Positions 1-11,823 of a DNA stretch of 64,000 nt are shown piece after piece. The stretch covers positions 28,182 through 92,181 of the forward strand of contig RWJK01000521.1 in the NCBI GenBank assembly GCA_004335835.1. The letters run 5' to 3'. This DNA is from Scenedesmus sp. ARA3 (taxonomy: Eukaryota > Chlorophyta > Chlorophyceae > Sphaeropleales > Scenedesmaceae). The notes beneath the pieces are model-generated. The model ran no database searches, was not told where the DNA came from, and saw only the letters and a program-made list of their open reading frames with translations. The position numbers were made by a program, and so were the translations under genes. Position 1 is the first letter of the stretch; each line of letters opens with the position of its first letter.

Positions 1-83
1 CTATGGATACTTGCAGCTCTAGGGCCTGTTTATACTTGATTCATGCTGAATCTAAGTATGCATCCCTGCCTGTTTTGCTGCAG

Positions 84-2902
84 TCGTGTACCCAGGCATG
101 GGCATGCAGCGAGCCCTGAAGATGGTCAAGGACTACTACGGCTACGCAGGCAGCGTCTGCAGGCGCAACACAGGCATCAACAGCGGCAGCAACTTTGGCC
201 GCACCAGCGTCATGCGTGGCCTAGTGGTGGCGCCATGCATGCGCTGCGCTGGTGTGCCGTACGGGGCCTACAACGAGACAGGCGGCTATACTGGGTGTGG
301 TGAGTGCTTTTCTCCAGTCTTCCCTGCACACCTTTGGTTGCACATGACTTGAGAGATCTGTTGTGTGCCGTACGAGGGCCTATGATGCGACAGGCAGCTA
401 AATTGGCTGCGGTGAGTGTATATCTGCTGCCATCCCGGCACATTTTTCTGGCGGCAATGACTCTCCTGCAGTAATGCGCACAGCACTGCGGATAAGAATT
501 GAGCTGCTGTTGACCTTGACACTCAAACAGCCACCTCACTGCCGTCGCCGCCGCTGCCACTGCTGCCGCTCTGTCTGTCGCCGCAGCACTACCAGAGGGA
601 TATGCCGCGGTCAGTGTCGGTGGCAGCATCATCTACACCACCACTGCCTTCTCATGGGCCCGCGTGCGCACTGTCACGACCTGCCCCAAGGGCTGGTGGT
701 GTGTTGGCGGGGACCCCTCCCGCAATGCAACAGCCAAGCCAGTGCAGTGCCCTGACGGCTTGACAACAGCAGCAGCAGGCGCCATCAGTGCGGCAGCGTG
801 CACGTCCTCAAGTGGGTGGCTCTGCAATTTTAAAGCTCTGCAGCGATGCGATTTGCAGTTCTGCTGTTTATTCGGAGAGCTCTACAGTGAAAAGTGCTAG
901 AGTATCCTGTGCTCGCAATTCCATAGTGTGACAGGTGTGCTGCCCATGGTCGTGTCATCATGTGTGCTTGCAGTTGCTCACTCCACCATGCTCAGCGTCC
1001 TTATGATTGCTGACAACGCTTGCTGTCTTTGCTGCTGCTGTGTTGCCGCCTTTTGCCTCATGCCGCACTTGCTGTCCTGTGCAGTGTGTGAAGCATCAAA
1101 CAGCGAGTGGCAGCAAGCCTCCAGCTCATGCATCTGCTCAGCAGGCTACGTGCCAGCAATTGGCACTAGCTACGCCCTAGGCAACCTCACATGCGAGCCC
1201 TGTGCTGCTGGCACTGCAGCAGCAGCAAACGAGGCTGTATGTGCTGCATGTGGGGGCAATACATACAGTGCAGCAGCAGCAGGGGCTTGCGTCAGCTGCC
1301 CTGGGAGCACTGTGGCAAACACTGGACATACAGCTTGCGAGTGCCCCGCAGGATATGCACCTGCCGGTGAGCTTCTTATGATGGATCTCTAGAGATGTTC
1401 TGCTGCGTCACGACTTGCAGGAGCGCATTGACTGGCAGTGCTTTGCACATTTACTGGCTAGTGAATTGAGTGCCAAAGAGACTGAGAGCGACGCTGCTGC
1501 AGCAAAGTGCACTGTAGCACCTGGGGTTGCATGCTTGCTAGGGTAGCTGCGGTAGCGCATCAGCAGTGCCACTGATCTCTGTCTCTGAAAAGTGCCTTCA
1601 AAGCTATTCTAACCTGTTTGCCGCACTGCTGTGCCGCATTCATGCCTGCAGAGTCGACTAGCTGGGCCAATGGCAACCTCACATGTTCCGCTTGCAGCGC
1701 TGGCACATACGCAGCAGCAGGATCCCCCAGCTGCAGCAACTGCGCTGCAGGCACCTACAGCAGCAGCGCAGCAAGCAACTGCACAGCCTGCAGCAGCATC
1801 CAGTACAGCAGCAGCGCTGCATCTACATGCAGCGACTGCCCTGCTAATGCCGCAGCGATTAGCAGCAATACAGCTTGTGCCTGCAATGCTGGACATGCAC
1901 CTGCAGCAGACACCAGCTGGGCCAGCAGCAACCTGACATGTTCTACTTGCAGCGCTGGCACATACGCAGCAGCAGGAGCCTCAACCTGCAGCAGCTGCGC
2001 AGCAGGAACTTACAGCAGCAGCACAGCAAGCAACTGCACAGCCTGCAGCGGCAACCAGTACAGTGGCGATGCGGCGTCAACGTGCAGCGACTGCCCGAAC
2101 AATGCACTCGCAATCAGCAGCAACACAGCCTGCGCTTGCAGTGCTGGATTTGCACCCGCAGCAGACACCAGCTGGGCCAGTGGCAACCTTAGCTGTGTAG
2201 CATGTACTGGTGACAGCTACACCGCTGCTGCGGGGACCACATGCAGCAGCTGCCCAGCCAACTCAACAGTGAACGCCCAGCACACCAGCTGCAGCTGCAA
2301 CACTGGATGCCAAGCGGCCGGCACTTTCCCAAGCCTGACCTGCTCAGCATGGTAGGTTTCTGCATGGCTGTAGGTGTTGTATTGCATTGCTCACATAACA
2401 GTGGCAATGCAGCAGTGCACATTGAAGGGGTAGAGCTCTGCTTCTGCTTGCATAGATGCACAGTAACACACAGCTGGCACTTGCCAAGCAACCAAAAACC
2501 TTCTTAATGATGCTTTCTGTCTGTTCACCTGCTGCTTTTCCCTGCTGCTGCAGCGACTATGAGCCAAATGCTCCCTCTGCGCTTGCCGCTGGCGCCACCA
2601 ATTCCAGCAGCATCAGCGTAACTTTCAACACCAACATTGCCGGCATTGTGGGGCCCAAGGTCGCAGCCACTTTCGAGCTGCGCTGCTTTCTTGCGGCCAG
2701 GACTGCGACCTGCGCTACTGCCAGCCCTGATGCTGTGGCTTCTGTGACAGCCGACACTGCAGCCACACAGAGCATCAGCATCAGCAGTGGCCTGCCAGGC
2801 ACTGATGCGTTGTATGGCTGCTTTGCGGTGGCATTCAACAGCTATGCAGCTGGCGGTGTGTGCTCTGGCAGCAGCGTACAGGTGACTAAGCCAGCAGCAT
2901 AG
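84..2902 (+). CDS. Secreted Cys-rich repeat protein (ephrin-receptor-like/GCC2-GCC3 type repeats), 5' partial
   Basis: Exons seen: 84..299, 587..811, 1085..1366, 1652..2351, 2554..2902 (stop TAG); the gene begins left of the window. All junctions are GT-AG and keep frame (phases 1,1,1,2). The middle carries repeated modules with the pattern C-x2-C-x-AGTYS-x-A-x-S-x-C-x2-C, most regular in the fourth exon, as in tyrosine-kinase-ephrin-receptor-like and TNFR-like Cys repeats of algal extracellular proteins. The last exon is a Ser/Thr-rich, Fn3-like stretch of about 115 residues with spaced Cys and no membrane segment, so the protein probably ends outside the cell. Ligand and role are unknown. 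The first exon's donor edge and the final coding edge both have nearby copies (listed separately). Frame and domain type are confident; function is not. Confidence 0.8.
251..418 (+). repeat. Donor-edge duplication, Cys-rich gene
   Basis: The last ~49 coding bases of the exon ending at 299, plus the start of its intron, recur at about 360-418, shifted by 112 bp. The copy keeps a GGTGAGTG donor (exon-equivalent end 411) but has substitutions and small indels that break the reading frame. It lies inside the intron. Confidence 0.75.
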
Positions 2903-3036
2903 TAGGATGCTCAAGGGGCGGCACAGTCTGTGTGCATTCAACAGCTATGCAGCTGGCGGTGTGTGCTCTGGCAGCAGTGTGCAGGTGGCTAAGCCAGCAG
3001 CAGCGTAGGATGCTCAAGGGCTGGCACACATTATGT
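2831..3036 (+). repeat. Tandem duplication of the terminal coding edge and stop
   Basis: Two ~103-bp units, 2831-2933 and 2934-3036. The first holds the last ~24 codons, the TAG stop at 2900-2902 and the early 3' flank. The second repeats them with few changes and its own in-frame TAG, downstream of the real stop. Similarity fades after about 3020. Confidence 0.85.
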
Positions 3037-6000
3037 GCCTGGTGCAAGCCTTGAAGGTGAATTGCCTTGGCTTTGGGTGTGTGGGCTTCTGTTTGTTTTC
3101 GTTCGTTTGTTTGTTTGTGTGCTGTGGCAGGCGAGGGCTGATTTTGCAGCATTGTGGTGAACAGCGTGTCAACGCTGTGCTTTCCTTTTCTCAGCATGCA
3201 GCGAGCTTGCTATACACCTAAAGCACTCTGAAGTTGCTGCTTGCAGCTGCATGCGCGCATTACGGCGGTCGGGCATATTGGCGATATGCTCTGCATGTAT
3301 CAGTATTGCATCTCTGGTTCGCTTGCACAGGAAGCAGGGGTGGGTGCGTCCCAGCAACACAAGCTGTTGCAGGCTGCACCGGGGATTGCAGGCTGCACCG
3401 GGGACAAGATGTTGCAGACTTTTGGCGCTTGAAAGCCATCGGCGAACGTACGGTGACTGCGGGAACAGTCAATGAAAGGCATGGCCTGAACTGCAGTGCG
3501 CTGTGGGCTGAACTTGCAAACAGCCTAGCATGTGTCTTCGTGCCTGCATCAGACTAGTGTGAGTGCAGAGCAGTAGTGCATTGTGGCCCTGTTGCCCTGC
3601 AGGGCGAGGGGGGGTGACCTGATGTTGATTGTGTAGGTCGCTTGTGGGTGGAACATATTAGCATTCTTTGTGCGGTACAGTGCTGTGCCTGGTACCATGC
3701 AGACCTTGCGGTACCGTGCTGTGCTTGGTACCAAGCAGACCTTGCGCGTGTCATTCAGCGCGGGTGCGTTGATGATCTGTTGTGGTCAGGCCTCTAGGAA
3801 AGGGGCTGACACTGCTTCCGTCCACATGCTGTGCGATAGCTTCAGGAGCAGCCACCTGTGTATCCTGCCACTTCTGAACAGAGTCGGCTACTAGCTACCA
3901 TGTATAGTTTATGCAGCATAGGTGCATGTTGCTTGATCACCTTCCTTTGGTGCCTCTTCTGTACCCCACATGCACCATATACTGCTGCATGACCATGAAA
4001 TGTAGTTTGTCTTGGGCTGCTTGATTGAGCAGCAAGTTGTTCGTGTGGTTTTAAGCTGAAATGTGCTTGCTATGGAACAGCAGCAGCAGCAGCAGCAGCC
4101 AGCAGCAGCCAGACATCAGCTAGGTGTGTTCTGCATGGTTTGCATAGTCCTGCAGAGCACCACATGAGCTTGTTTGTTGTAGCAACATATGTGGCGTGCG
4201 CGCCAGTGCTTCTACTCCCAGGCTATGGCAGCAATGCCCCCACCATGCCGGATGCATCACAGTGTTGATGCAAGTATCAAACTTTCAGCATGTTGAGGTG
4301 CTGTTTCTGAGCATAGGTGCTGCGAACGAGTTTTGACAGTGTACAGGGGCGACAGATTAGAATTAGTGGGAGATGAACACAACCCTCTGCAGGCGTTTGC
4401 TGTTGCACAGTTTCCGTTTTGATTGAAGCTGCAATAGCCTGCAGGAAGCTGGCACTCAGGGCAACACTGCCAGCACTGGTGTGGGTGTGGTCTGCTGCTT
4501 GAGTTGGTGGGACCACATGTTTGCCACGAGGACAGCTGCTGGTGAACGCTGCTTCAGTGCAGCTGCTAGTTGTGCCAGTAACAAACCTGCTGGCGCTGGG
4601 GAACTCAATCTGCGGGACCATCCAGCCTCATCCAGGCTGGAGGCCGTGTAGTCTTGCCATGTTTGCCTGGCTTCACCTCTACAGCTGTTGTCACTGTTGG
4701 CACTGTTGACACTGTTGCTGCCGAGTTCCTAGCTGCTGCACGGCAGCATCTGTACGGCAGCCTTGCTTGCAGCACTGGGGTACGGCGGTTTGTCCTTTCA
4801 GGGTTGTGCAGCGCTGTGCGCATGACTGTGCACTGTGTGAATCTGCATGACGTGCACATCAAACATTGCTGTCAAGCTTTCTTTGAGCCAGATTGGCTGC
4901 TGAGGGGTGCCAGTAGTAACTGATGGTCAGCGGTTGGCGCTGCCTGTTGGCTTGTTGTCGGAGGGAGGTTGCAGGGGTCAGTGTTTGGTTGCTCATGTGT
5001 GACTGCGGCAGCGTTGGGGTGGTGGCGTGTTGTGTGCAGCACGCAGAGCTCGTTAGTGCCTTAGGCAGCTGGCTCTACTGGAGCACGCAAGGTGTTTCCC
5101 TGCACGTCACCTTGCCTTGCTGCAGGGTGAATGGGGGGTGCTGGTGGGGTGGCAGGAAGTGTTTGTGGGATCATGTTTCGGCGGCTGGCGTGGCTGCCAT
5201 GCAGCATGCCCCCTGCTGCCGGAGGCCTGCTGCTGCTCGGTTGTAGGCATGCTATCTGTTGCAGCAGCAGCGCAGCAGGCATGGTGACGTTGTTTGGGCA
5301 CTGCCGAAGCTGCCAAGCAGCGCTGCTGTGCGCTGTGATGTCAATCGCTGGTGCAGTCAAGCCAGCCTGCTATTACTTCATGTGGCATGCTCAGTGCAGA
5401 GCCTGGCAGCAGCAACTATTGGGCCTTACCCCACCAGTCGGGCAGCAGGACTGCCAGTGCCAGTGTTTGTGATGGTTATTCTTCCTTTGTGGGCTACTTT
5501 ATGTACTATTTGGTGGGACAGACCGTTGCTTGAGCACGAAACTGTGCCTTAGGCGTCCAGCCTGACGTGTTGCGTCATCATGATACGATGTCACCCTCCT
5601 TGCTGCAGCGGTCAGCACATGACTGCCACCCACACAGTTCGGTGCTTGCACTGCCTCTTTGCCTTGACATTTGTTGCTGTTGGTCACTGCTGCCAAGGCT
5701 ATGTGACCAAGGTGTTTCTCTCATCGCAACATGATCTCTTCTGGTGATGCTTGGCAATGCACGCAGCTGGATCCTGCAGCTGCAGCTGTGGGATAGTTGG
5801 GTGCCTGATGGGAACTGCAGTGGGTGTTCCTCCCTGGTTGCTTGCCAGAGAGGTTGGGCGTGCACGGAGCGAACACTGCAAGGTGCATCGTGCTGTGGTG
5901 TTTCACCCTCCACTTTGTAGTGTCAAAGCAGCAGCCTATCCCACTATGGCTGGTGCGTCTGTAGACGGCGCCCAAATCAGCGTGTGTGGCACCGTTTTTT

Positions 6001-6667
6001 TTGTGTGGCACCGGTTCATTGGATCAGGTGACTTCATGTGATAGCCTGCGCTGCGCAGCCTGCTGGCCAGCATGGGGAGTGACTGCTGCGCAGCAGACAC
6101 AGTGTATCAGTGCATGCACTGGTTGTAGGGAGTGTGCTGTCCCTGCAGCGACATTGCTGAGCACCTGGTGCTGCAGAAACGCTTAACAGAGGTTGTAACC
6201 ATATCTTGCGGACACTGTTACGCATCCAAACTCTGTGTCAACATCCAACTATATCCACATCAAGTGGAGTCTGAGTCAGTTACACATCGATCAGGTTACA
6301 ACAGCATGCCAGTGTTCCCAAACACCGTGCACGCAAGGATCCAACCCTCCATCCCTCTACCAGAAAGCCAACCTGGCTGCTTCAAAAGCATTCAGCACCG
6401 TGCACAACTGCGCAGCCAGCCACCTCACTGCAAATCTGCTCAACGGCATGCCCTTGCCTGGCCTAGCCCATCAGCACATTGGCATGGCGGCCTGCCGTTT
6501 ATGCTGCACTGGCAGCCCACTCCATCTATGATCAAGCCATCTCCTGCGCTGCAGCAGCAGCCCGCCTTGTGCATAGCCAGGCTACCTCTGTGCTGCACTG
6601 ACCATCCAATCGGTCCATTATGCACAGCCAGACTTCCTGTGCTGCTGTGCAACACTGCCGCCACGCC
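3037..6667. other. No gene recognised between convergent genes
   Basis: Open frames here are short, overlap on both strands and lack splice continuity or family resemblance. Small repeats seen: a ~19-bp direct repeat at 3370-3407, a ~36-bp tandem repeat at about 3674-3745 (GGTAC..TGCAGACCTTGCG units), and a CAG run at 4078-4110. It probably contains the 3' UTRs of both flanking genes. Confidence 0.5.
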
Positions 6668-6900
6668 ATCTCCGCCAAGGCCTCACACAAGCCCTCCCGG
6701 CCCAGCTGCGCTGGCTTGCCGGCCGTGCTACGGCTGGCGCCACATGCACTGCTGCTGCATCTCCGCCAAAGCCTCACAGCAGGCCCTCCCCGCCCAGCTG
6801 CGCTGGCTTGCTGGCTGTGCTTCGGCTGCCGCCACGTGCCACATGCACTGCTGCTGCATCTCCAGCAAAGCCTCACAGCAAGCCCTCCCCGCCCACCTGC
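6668..6900. repeat. ~91-99 bp tandem repeat, about 2.5 copies, overlapping the Abraxas-like terminal exon
   Basis: Units begin near 6668, 6760 and 6859 (each opens with ATCTCC on the plus strand). The third unit overlaps the last codons and stop of the minus-strand gene at 6873-8780. The others lie in its 3' flank, so this is another case of a terminal exon edge duplicated outward. Confidence 0.75.
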
Positions 6901-7367
6901 ACTGGCAAAGGCTTGGCGGCTGCCTGCGGCCCTGCCAGCAGCTGCTCCTGCAGCGCCTGGTTGCTGGCTCGTAGAGCATCCAGCCGCGACTGCTTCGCCG
7001 CCACCTGCAGCACGCACACGCGAGCCATCAACGTGCAAGTACGGAGTGAACATTGCAGGAGGCTAACTGACCTGTAAGTACCTGTAGGCACCTTCTCAAT
7101 CGTGCATATGTTGCGGGACTTGTGATAACGCCAAATTGCACTGCTGCTGACTTCTTCATGCTGAACCTTGTATGGATCATCAATTGATAGTTGATAACAT
7201 GACGAACGCTGTGATTGCAACCCGCCCCACCTGCGCAGCAGCCACCTGCAGCTCATCCAGCAGGCTGCCGTACAGCCCCTGCACCGCCTGCAGTGCCCCA
7301 CCAGCCTGCGCTGCTGCTGCAGCCTGCAGCGCCGCCACCTGCTGCGGACCCAGCAGCGCTGCTGAGC

Positions 7368-7399
<32 letters not shown>

Positions 7400-8780
7400 A
7401 GCACAGCCGCCAGCGCTGGCAGCGTCGCAGAGCCCCACTTGTTGCTGCTGCTGCTGCTGCTGCCAGAGCTGCTGCTGGGCCCGGAGCTTGCTGCAGCTGC
7501 TGCTGCTGCCTGGCCCGCACCCAAGTTGTGCACTGCCAAGTCAAGCGGCTGCAGCAGCGGGTGCGCTGGGCCTTGCCTGTTGCTGCTGTGGCCGAAGCCA
7601 CTGCTACTGCCGAAGCCGCTGCTACTGCCGGTCCAGGCAGCGGCACGGCTGCTGTTGCTGCTGCTGCCAGCATCCTTCACTTTGTAGAACTTGTACTGCA
7701 ATGACACTGTGGCAGTGTTGTGATCGGGCTGGCTGGTGATTAGGCCAAACATGATGGGCTGCTGACTGCTGCTGCTGTTTGCCCGCCAATCCTGCAGCTT
7801 CCTGCAAACTGCTGCTTCTCGCATCGATGGGTGGCAGGGGGTCCCAGGCCGGTAGCTGAACCAGCCAAGCAGCTGCTGCTGGGGATGACTGCTGCTGCTG
7901 CTTTCAGTGCTGGCTGTGCTGCTGGAGCTGGCACGCTGCAGCAGCTGGTCAAGCTGGTCACCTGAGGAAGATGTAGCAATTTCATAGGCAGCTGCGTCAG
8001 CTTTGGAGCAATGGCAGTGTTTCAGCAATGAATGTGAACACCGTAGCCCACGCTATGCTGACCTTGGCATATCAGCTGGCACTTTGAAAGGGACTGAACC
8101 AGCTATGAGGGGACACAGGGCAGCAGTATCTGCACAAATTGCACAGCTTCCAGGACTCCCTACCTGCTATGTCCCCAGTGTTCGTGTAGAATGATTGCAT
8201 GCTGGTGCAGCAGCAGCTTGCGGCGATGCGGCCCTCATGCTGCTCCACAAGCAAGGCATCTGGCAAACAACACGCAGCAACAGCAGCAGCAAGCACGGGA
8301 AGTCAGCAATAAGCAAATCACAAATCGGAGTAGCCACAGTGGCTGCCTGATCAGGCTTGATCTGCACCGCTGGATGGCTTGCAGCTGGGTTCTAGCATCT
8401 GCAAAAGCTGCCATGGCAGTGTGGCCACACTGTGCGTACGGCAGCAAGCATGCTCAGCAGGAGCAACACAACGCCGTCATCTGTTGATATCCTGCAGTGT
8501 AAGTTGACTTCAGGACTCCAGCTGCTTCCCATACCTGCTGAGTCGTGTGCTTGCGTGGTCTGGGTGGTGCACACGCTGCCTGCAGGCACAAGCAAGCAAC
8601 ATCAGCAGGAAGATAGATAAGATCCCCTCCCTACTTCACGAACGCTGCTGTTTAATACCTCAATGATGTAGTTTGTTCGTAACACTCACCAAACAGCAGT
8701 CCATCGCAGGGGCTGCCGTTGGTCAGCAAGGAATGCAGCAGTGCTGCTAGTGTGGGACCAGCGATAGTCAAGCTATCCAT
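6873..8780 (-). CDS. Abraxas/FAM175-like scaffold (MPN-minus protein of BRISC/BRCA1-A type deubiquitinase complexes)
   Basis: Exons on minus: 8780..8690, 8579..8535, 8259..8164, 7961..7231, 7004..6873; 364 aa. All junctions keep frame and the start is ATG at 8780. Family marks: an N-terminal CDGLLFG, as in Abraxas N-termini; a CCCTSMQSFY stretch; then QQQLLGWFSYRPGT followed by REAAVCRKL and a beta segment ending LQYKFYKV, matching the Abraxas order GW[YF].-R..-RE..l...L. A proline- and leucine-bearing segment (HPLLQPLDLAVHNLG) follows, then Ala/Gln/Ser-rich linker including a run of nine or more Gln, then a C-terminal helical coiled coil (ALRASNQALQEQLL). Relatives scaffold BRCC36, and the MPN fold lacks JAMM zinc ligands, as here. 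Divergent from the Rab-GAP gene. Family confidence is good; complex membership is inferred. Confidence 0.8.
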
Positions 8781-9523
8781 ACTTGCAGAACCCAGTCAAA
8801 CGAAATCATTCGATGTGACGAGTTGGCGCAGCCCCTAGGTGAATGGGCTTTCGCTGAGATAGAACAGCCCGAATGACAGCTGAGCGGGTGTGCTAGGTCT
8901 TCAGCAACAATGGGCTGCTTGCCTTTAAATGCGTCCAATGGGGTGCTGGTGTATGAGATCAAGGAATACAAAGAACCTGCCATGCATGCGCACCGCTCTA
9001 CAAACCAGACAACGACGACACCTGTGCTGCCCGTACCTGCGTCCTTGTGCTCCCATACGGCTGTGTATGGTTTGATTAAGAAGTGAGCTTTGACCAAGTT
9101 AATCATCCTCTGCTGACACTGGCTCGGACCCTACTCCATCACTCAGCACAACAGACAGCTCGTCATCCCAGCCAGCGAGCGTTGTAATGGGCTAGCTCTA
9201 ATCGCAAATAATAGCAGCATGGTTTCCCATGCGCTACGTCTGGATGGCAGCAATGCTGGACAGCCAGGCAGTGCTGGCCAGCTCAGCAGCAGCCATGAGC
9301 AACTGCCACTGCTGTCCCAGGCGCCATGTGATGCTGGCTTCACAGCAGTTGCCAGGTAATCCGACTTACACAAGTACATAGCATTGTATTAAGTTCAGCC
9401 TATGCTAGCTGCGCAAGCACGAGGCATCCCACACTGCTGTGCAGCGAGCTCAGGCTGCGCTGCAAATGCTGCTGGGCTCTTCCGCCTGTAGTCTACAATG
9501 CACCGCAAGCATAGGCATGACCG
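8781..9523. promoter_or_regulatory. Shared divergent promoter interval
   Basis: 743 bp between the ATGs of the Abraxas-like gene (minus) and the Rab-GAP gene (plus). It must hold both 5' UTRs and promoters. No clear TATA element or motif was identified. Confidence 0.5.
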
Positions 9524-11789
9524 ATGTTGTTGCCACGTTTCATGCATTGCGCCTTTGATTCAAGCAGGGAGGCGAGCTGTGTGCACCAGGGCCTCTGCGC
9601 TCAGCTAGTACACCCGCCAGCGCCAGCGTCAGCTGCTCGGACATCCAGCAGCAGCAGCAGTGACAGCAGCAGTGGTGCACAGCTGCAGAAGCTGACTCCT
9701 GCTGACGGTGCAGCCCCAGCCGCTCCAGGCACCAGCAGCAGCTGCTGCAGCAGCCAACAAGGCAGTCCAACTGCGCCACGCACCTGCAGCAATGCTGGTG
9801 GTGCAGCAGCAGCAGCAGCCGCTGCCTTCGGCAGTGCAGGGGTCCGGGCTGCTGACCATCAGGCCAGCAGTGCCGGTGATGCTGGCAGCTATGCAGAAGA
9901 GTATGAAGAGGATGAAGATTGCTGGGCCAGTGGTAGTCATGCAAGCAGCAGCGACACGTTCTCTGAAGTAGGGGACCCAGCAGCAACAGAGGTAGGTGGA
10001 GCGAAGGTCAGGCAGCAGGCCAGGTGCACTGCCACTGACAAGGTTGCTGTGCATGCCCAACAGGTGCAGGCCTACAATCACTTGGCGCACAGCAAGCGGC
10101 ACGCCTTGTTTTGAAAACGTCCTTGAACCCTAGTATCTGAAGCTGCAGCAGTGCCCACTTTGACCGCAAGGCCTCAACCCACCCTCGCCTGCTGCTGCTG
10201 ATGCTGATGCTGATGCTGATGCTGCCTTGCCCCCTACCTCAGGTGGTGTATGTGCGCGAGGGAGTTGCAGTGTGGCCCAGCCACAGCCGGCGCATCCTGG
10301 GGCGGCTCAGCTTGGTGAAACAGCATGCAGTGCTGTTCATGGCTTGGCTGCCATACAGCGCGCCACCTGCAGCAGCAGCAGCAGCAGCAGTGCAAGCGCA
10401 GCCTCTGGCACATGCAGCAGCGACAGCCGGCAGCAGCACAGGCAGCGTGGCAGATGTACAACAGCAGCAGCGACAGCGGAACCGGGGGCATTCACAAGAA
10501 CAGCAAGGGGAACAGCACATAGCACAGCATGAACAGGTTGAGCAGCAGCAGCAGCAGCAGCAGCAGTGTACAGCTCATGCAGAGCAGCAGTATGATGTAG
10601 ACGGTGCCCTGCAGGGCTGTGAGGAAGAAGCCTCGCAGCCTGACAGCAGCTGGCTGGAGCAGCAGCGGCAGCAGCAGGAGCAAGACACAGACAGGTTCAG
10701 CCTGCCTGTGCCGCTGGCAACACCACGGCAGCAGCAGCAGCAGCAGCAGCAGCATGGACCAGCCAGTCCTACAGCTGCTGCTGCCATTACATCAGCAGCA
10801 GCTGCTGCCCGTACCTCTGCACCAGGTACTAGCAACAGCTGCAGCTCAATACTGGCCAGCAGCAGCAGCAGCAGCAGCAGTGCTGATACTGGCCGCAGCT
10901 TGTATGCCATCCACCCCATCCCTCTGTCAGATGTGAAAGCCCTAGTCAAGCACACACCACCACTAGGGGTGCACCAGCTGACAGTTGTCCTCACCAGCGG
11001 CCTCACTCTGCCTCCGTTACACTTCCACAACGGCGGCCTACGCGAGCTCATTGAAGCGCTGCGCCAGCACAGCAGCCTGGTCAAAGCAGCGGGCGTTAGT
11101 AACACATACCTGGTCAACGACACAGCTGACCCACTGCAGCGTTGCTTACTGGCATTGGATGTGGCAGATATCGTGCTAGGGGCGCCGCCGCCAGGCGCTA
11201 GCTGTGTGGCTGCACCAGTGGGGCTTGAGGTACAACTGCAAAATGAGGATGCATTTGCTGATGGAGGAGTGATGGGCTGGCAGGCAGTCGACAGTGCAGC
11301 AGCAGCAGCAACAGCAGATGGCGCAGACGCAGCTAGACAGGCAGGCAGCAGCAGCAACTTGTTTGGCCTCGGGGCGAGCAGCCGGGCGCGGCTGTCTGCA
11401 GCAGCGGCTGCAGCGGCAGCAGCAGTGGCTGGCGCTGGCAGTCCTGCGCTGCCGCACCTGCCGTGGGGTGGCTTTGGGGCTGGCTATGCTGGAGCGAGCA
11501 GCTATTCCTGGGGTGCACCAGCAGCAGCGGCAGCAGCAGCAGCAGCAGCAAGTGGAGAAGCTGAAGCAGCTGATGGTGTAGGTGCAGAGCATGGCAGCAG
11601 TAATGCAATAGCATGGAGCGGGCTGCGGGGCAAGCTGGCCAGCCAGCTGAACAGCACACTCAGCAAGGTGGGGCAGCTGGCAGTTGAAGGGGCCAGCAGC
11701 ATTGTGGCAGCAGCCATGGACAGCTGGCATGCTGAGACGATGCGGCACTTTGATGAGGAGGTGGCGCTGTTTGAGGAGTGGGGGCAGGC

Positions 11790-11823
<34 letters not shown>

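Noticed and set aside
6132..6974. 280-codon open frame on plus
   Set aside because: It runs antisense through the terminal exon and 3' repeats of the Abraxas-like gene; composition follows the tandem repeat and no domain is visible.
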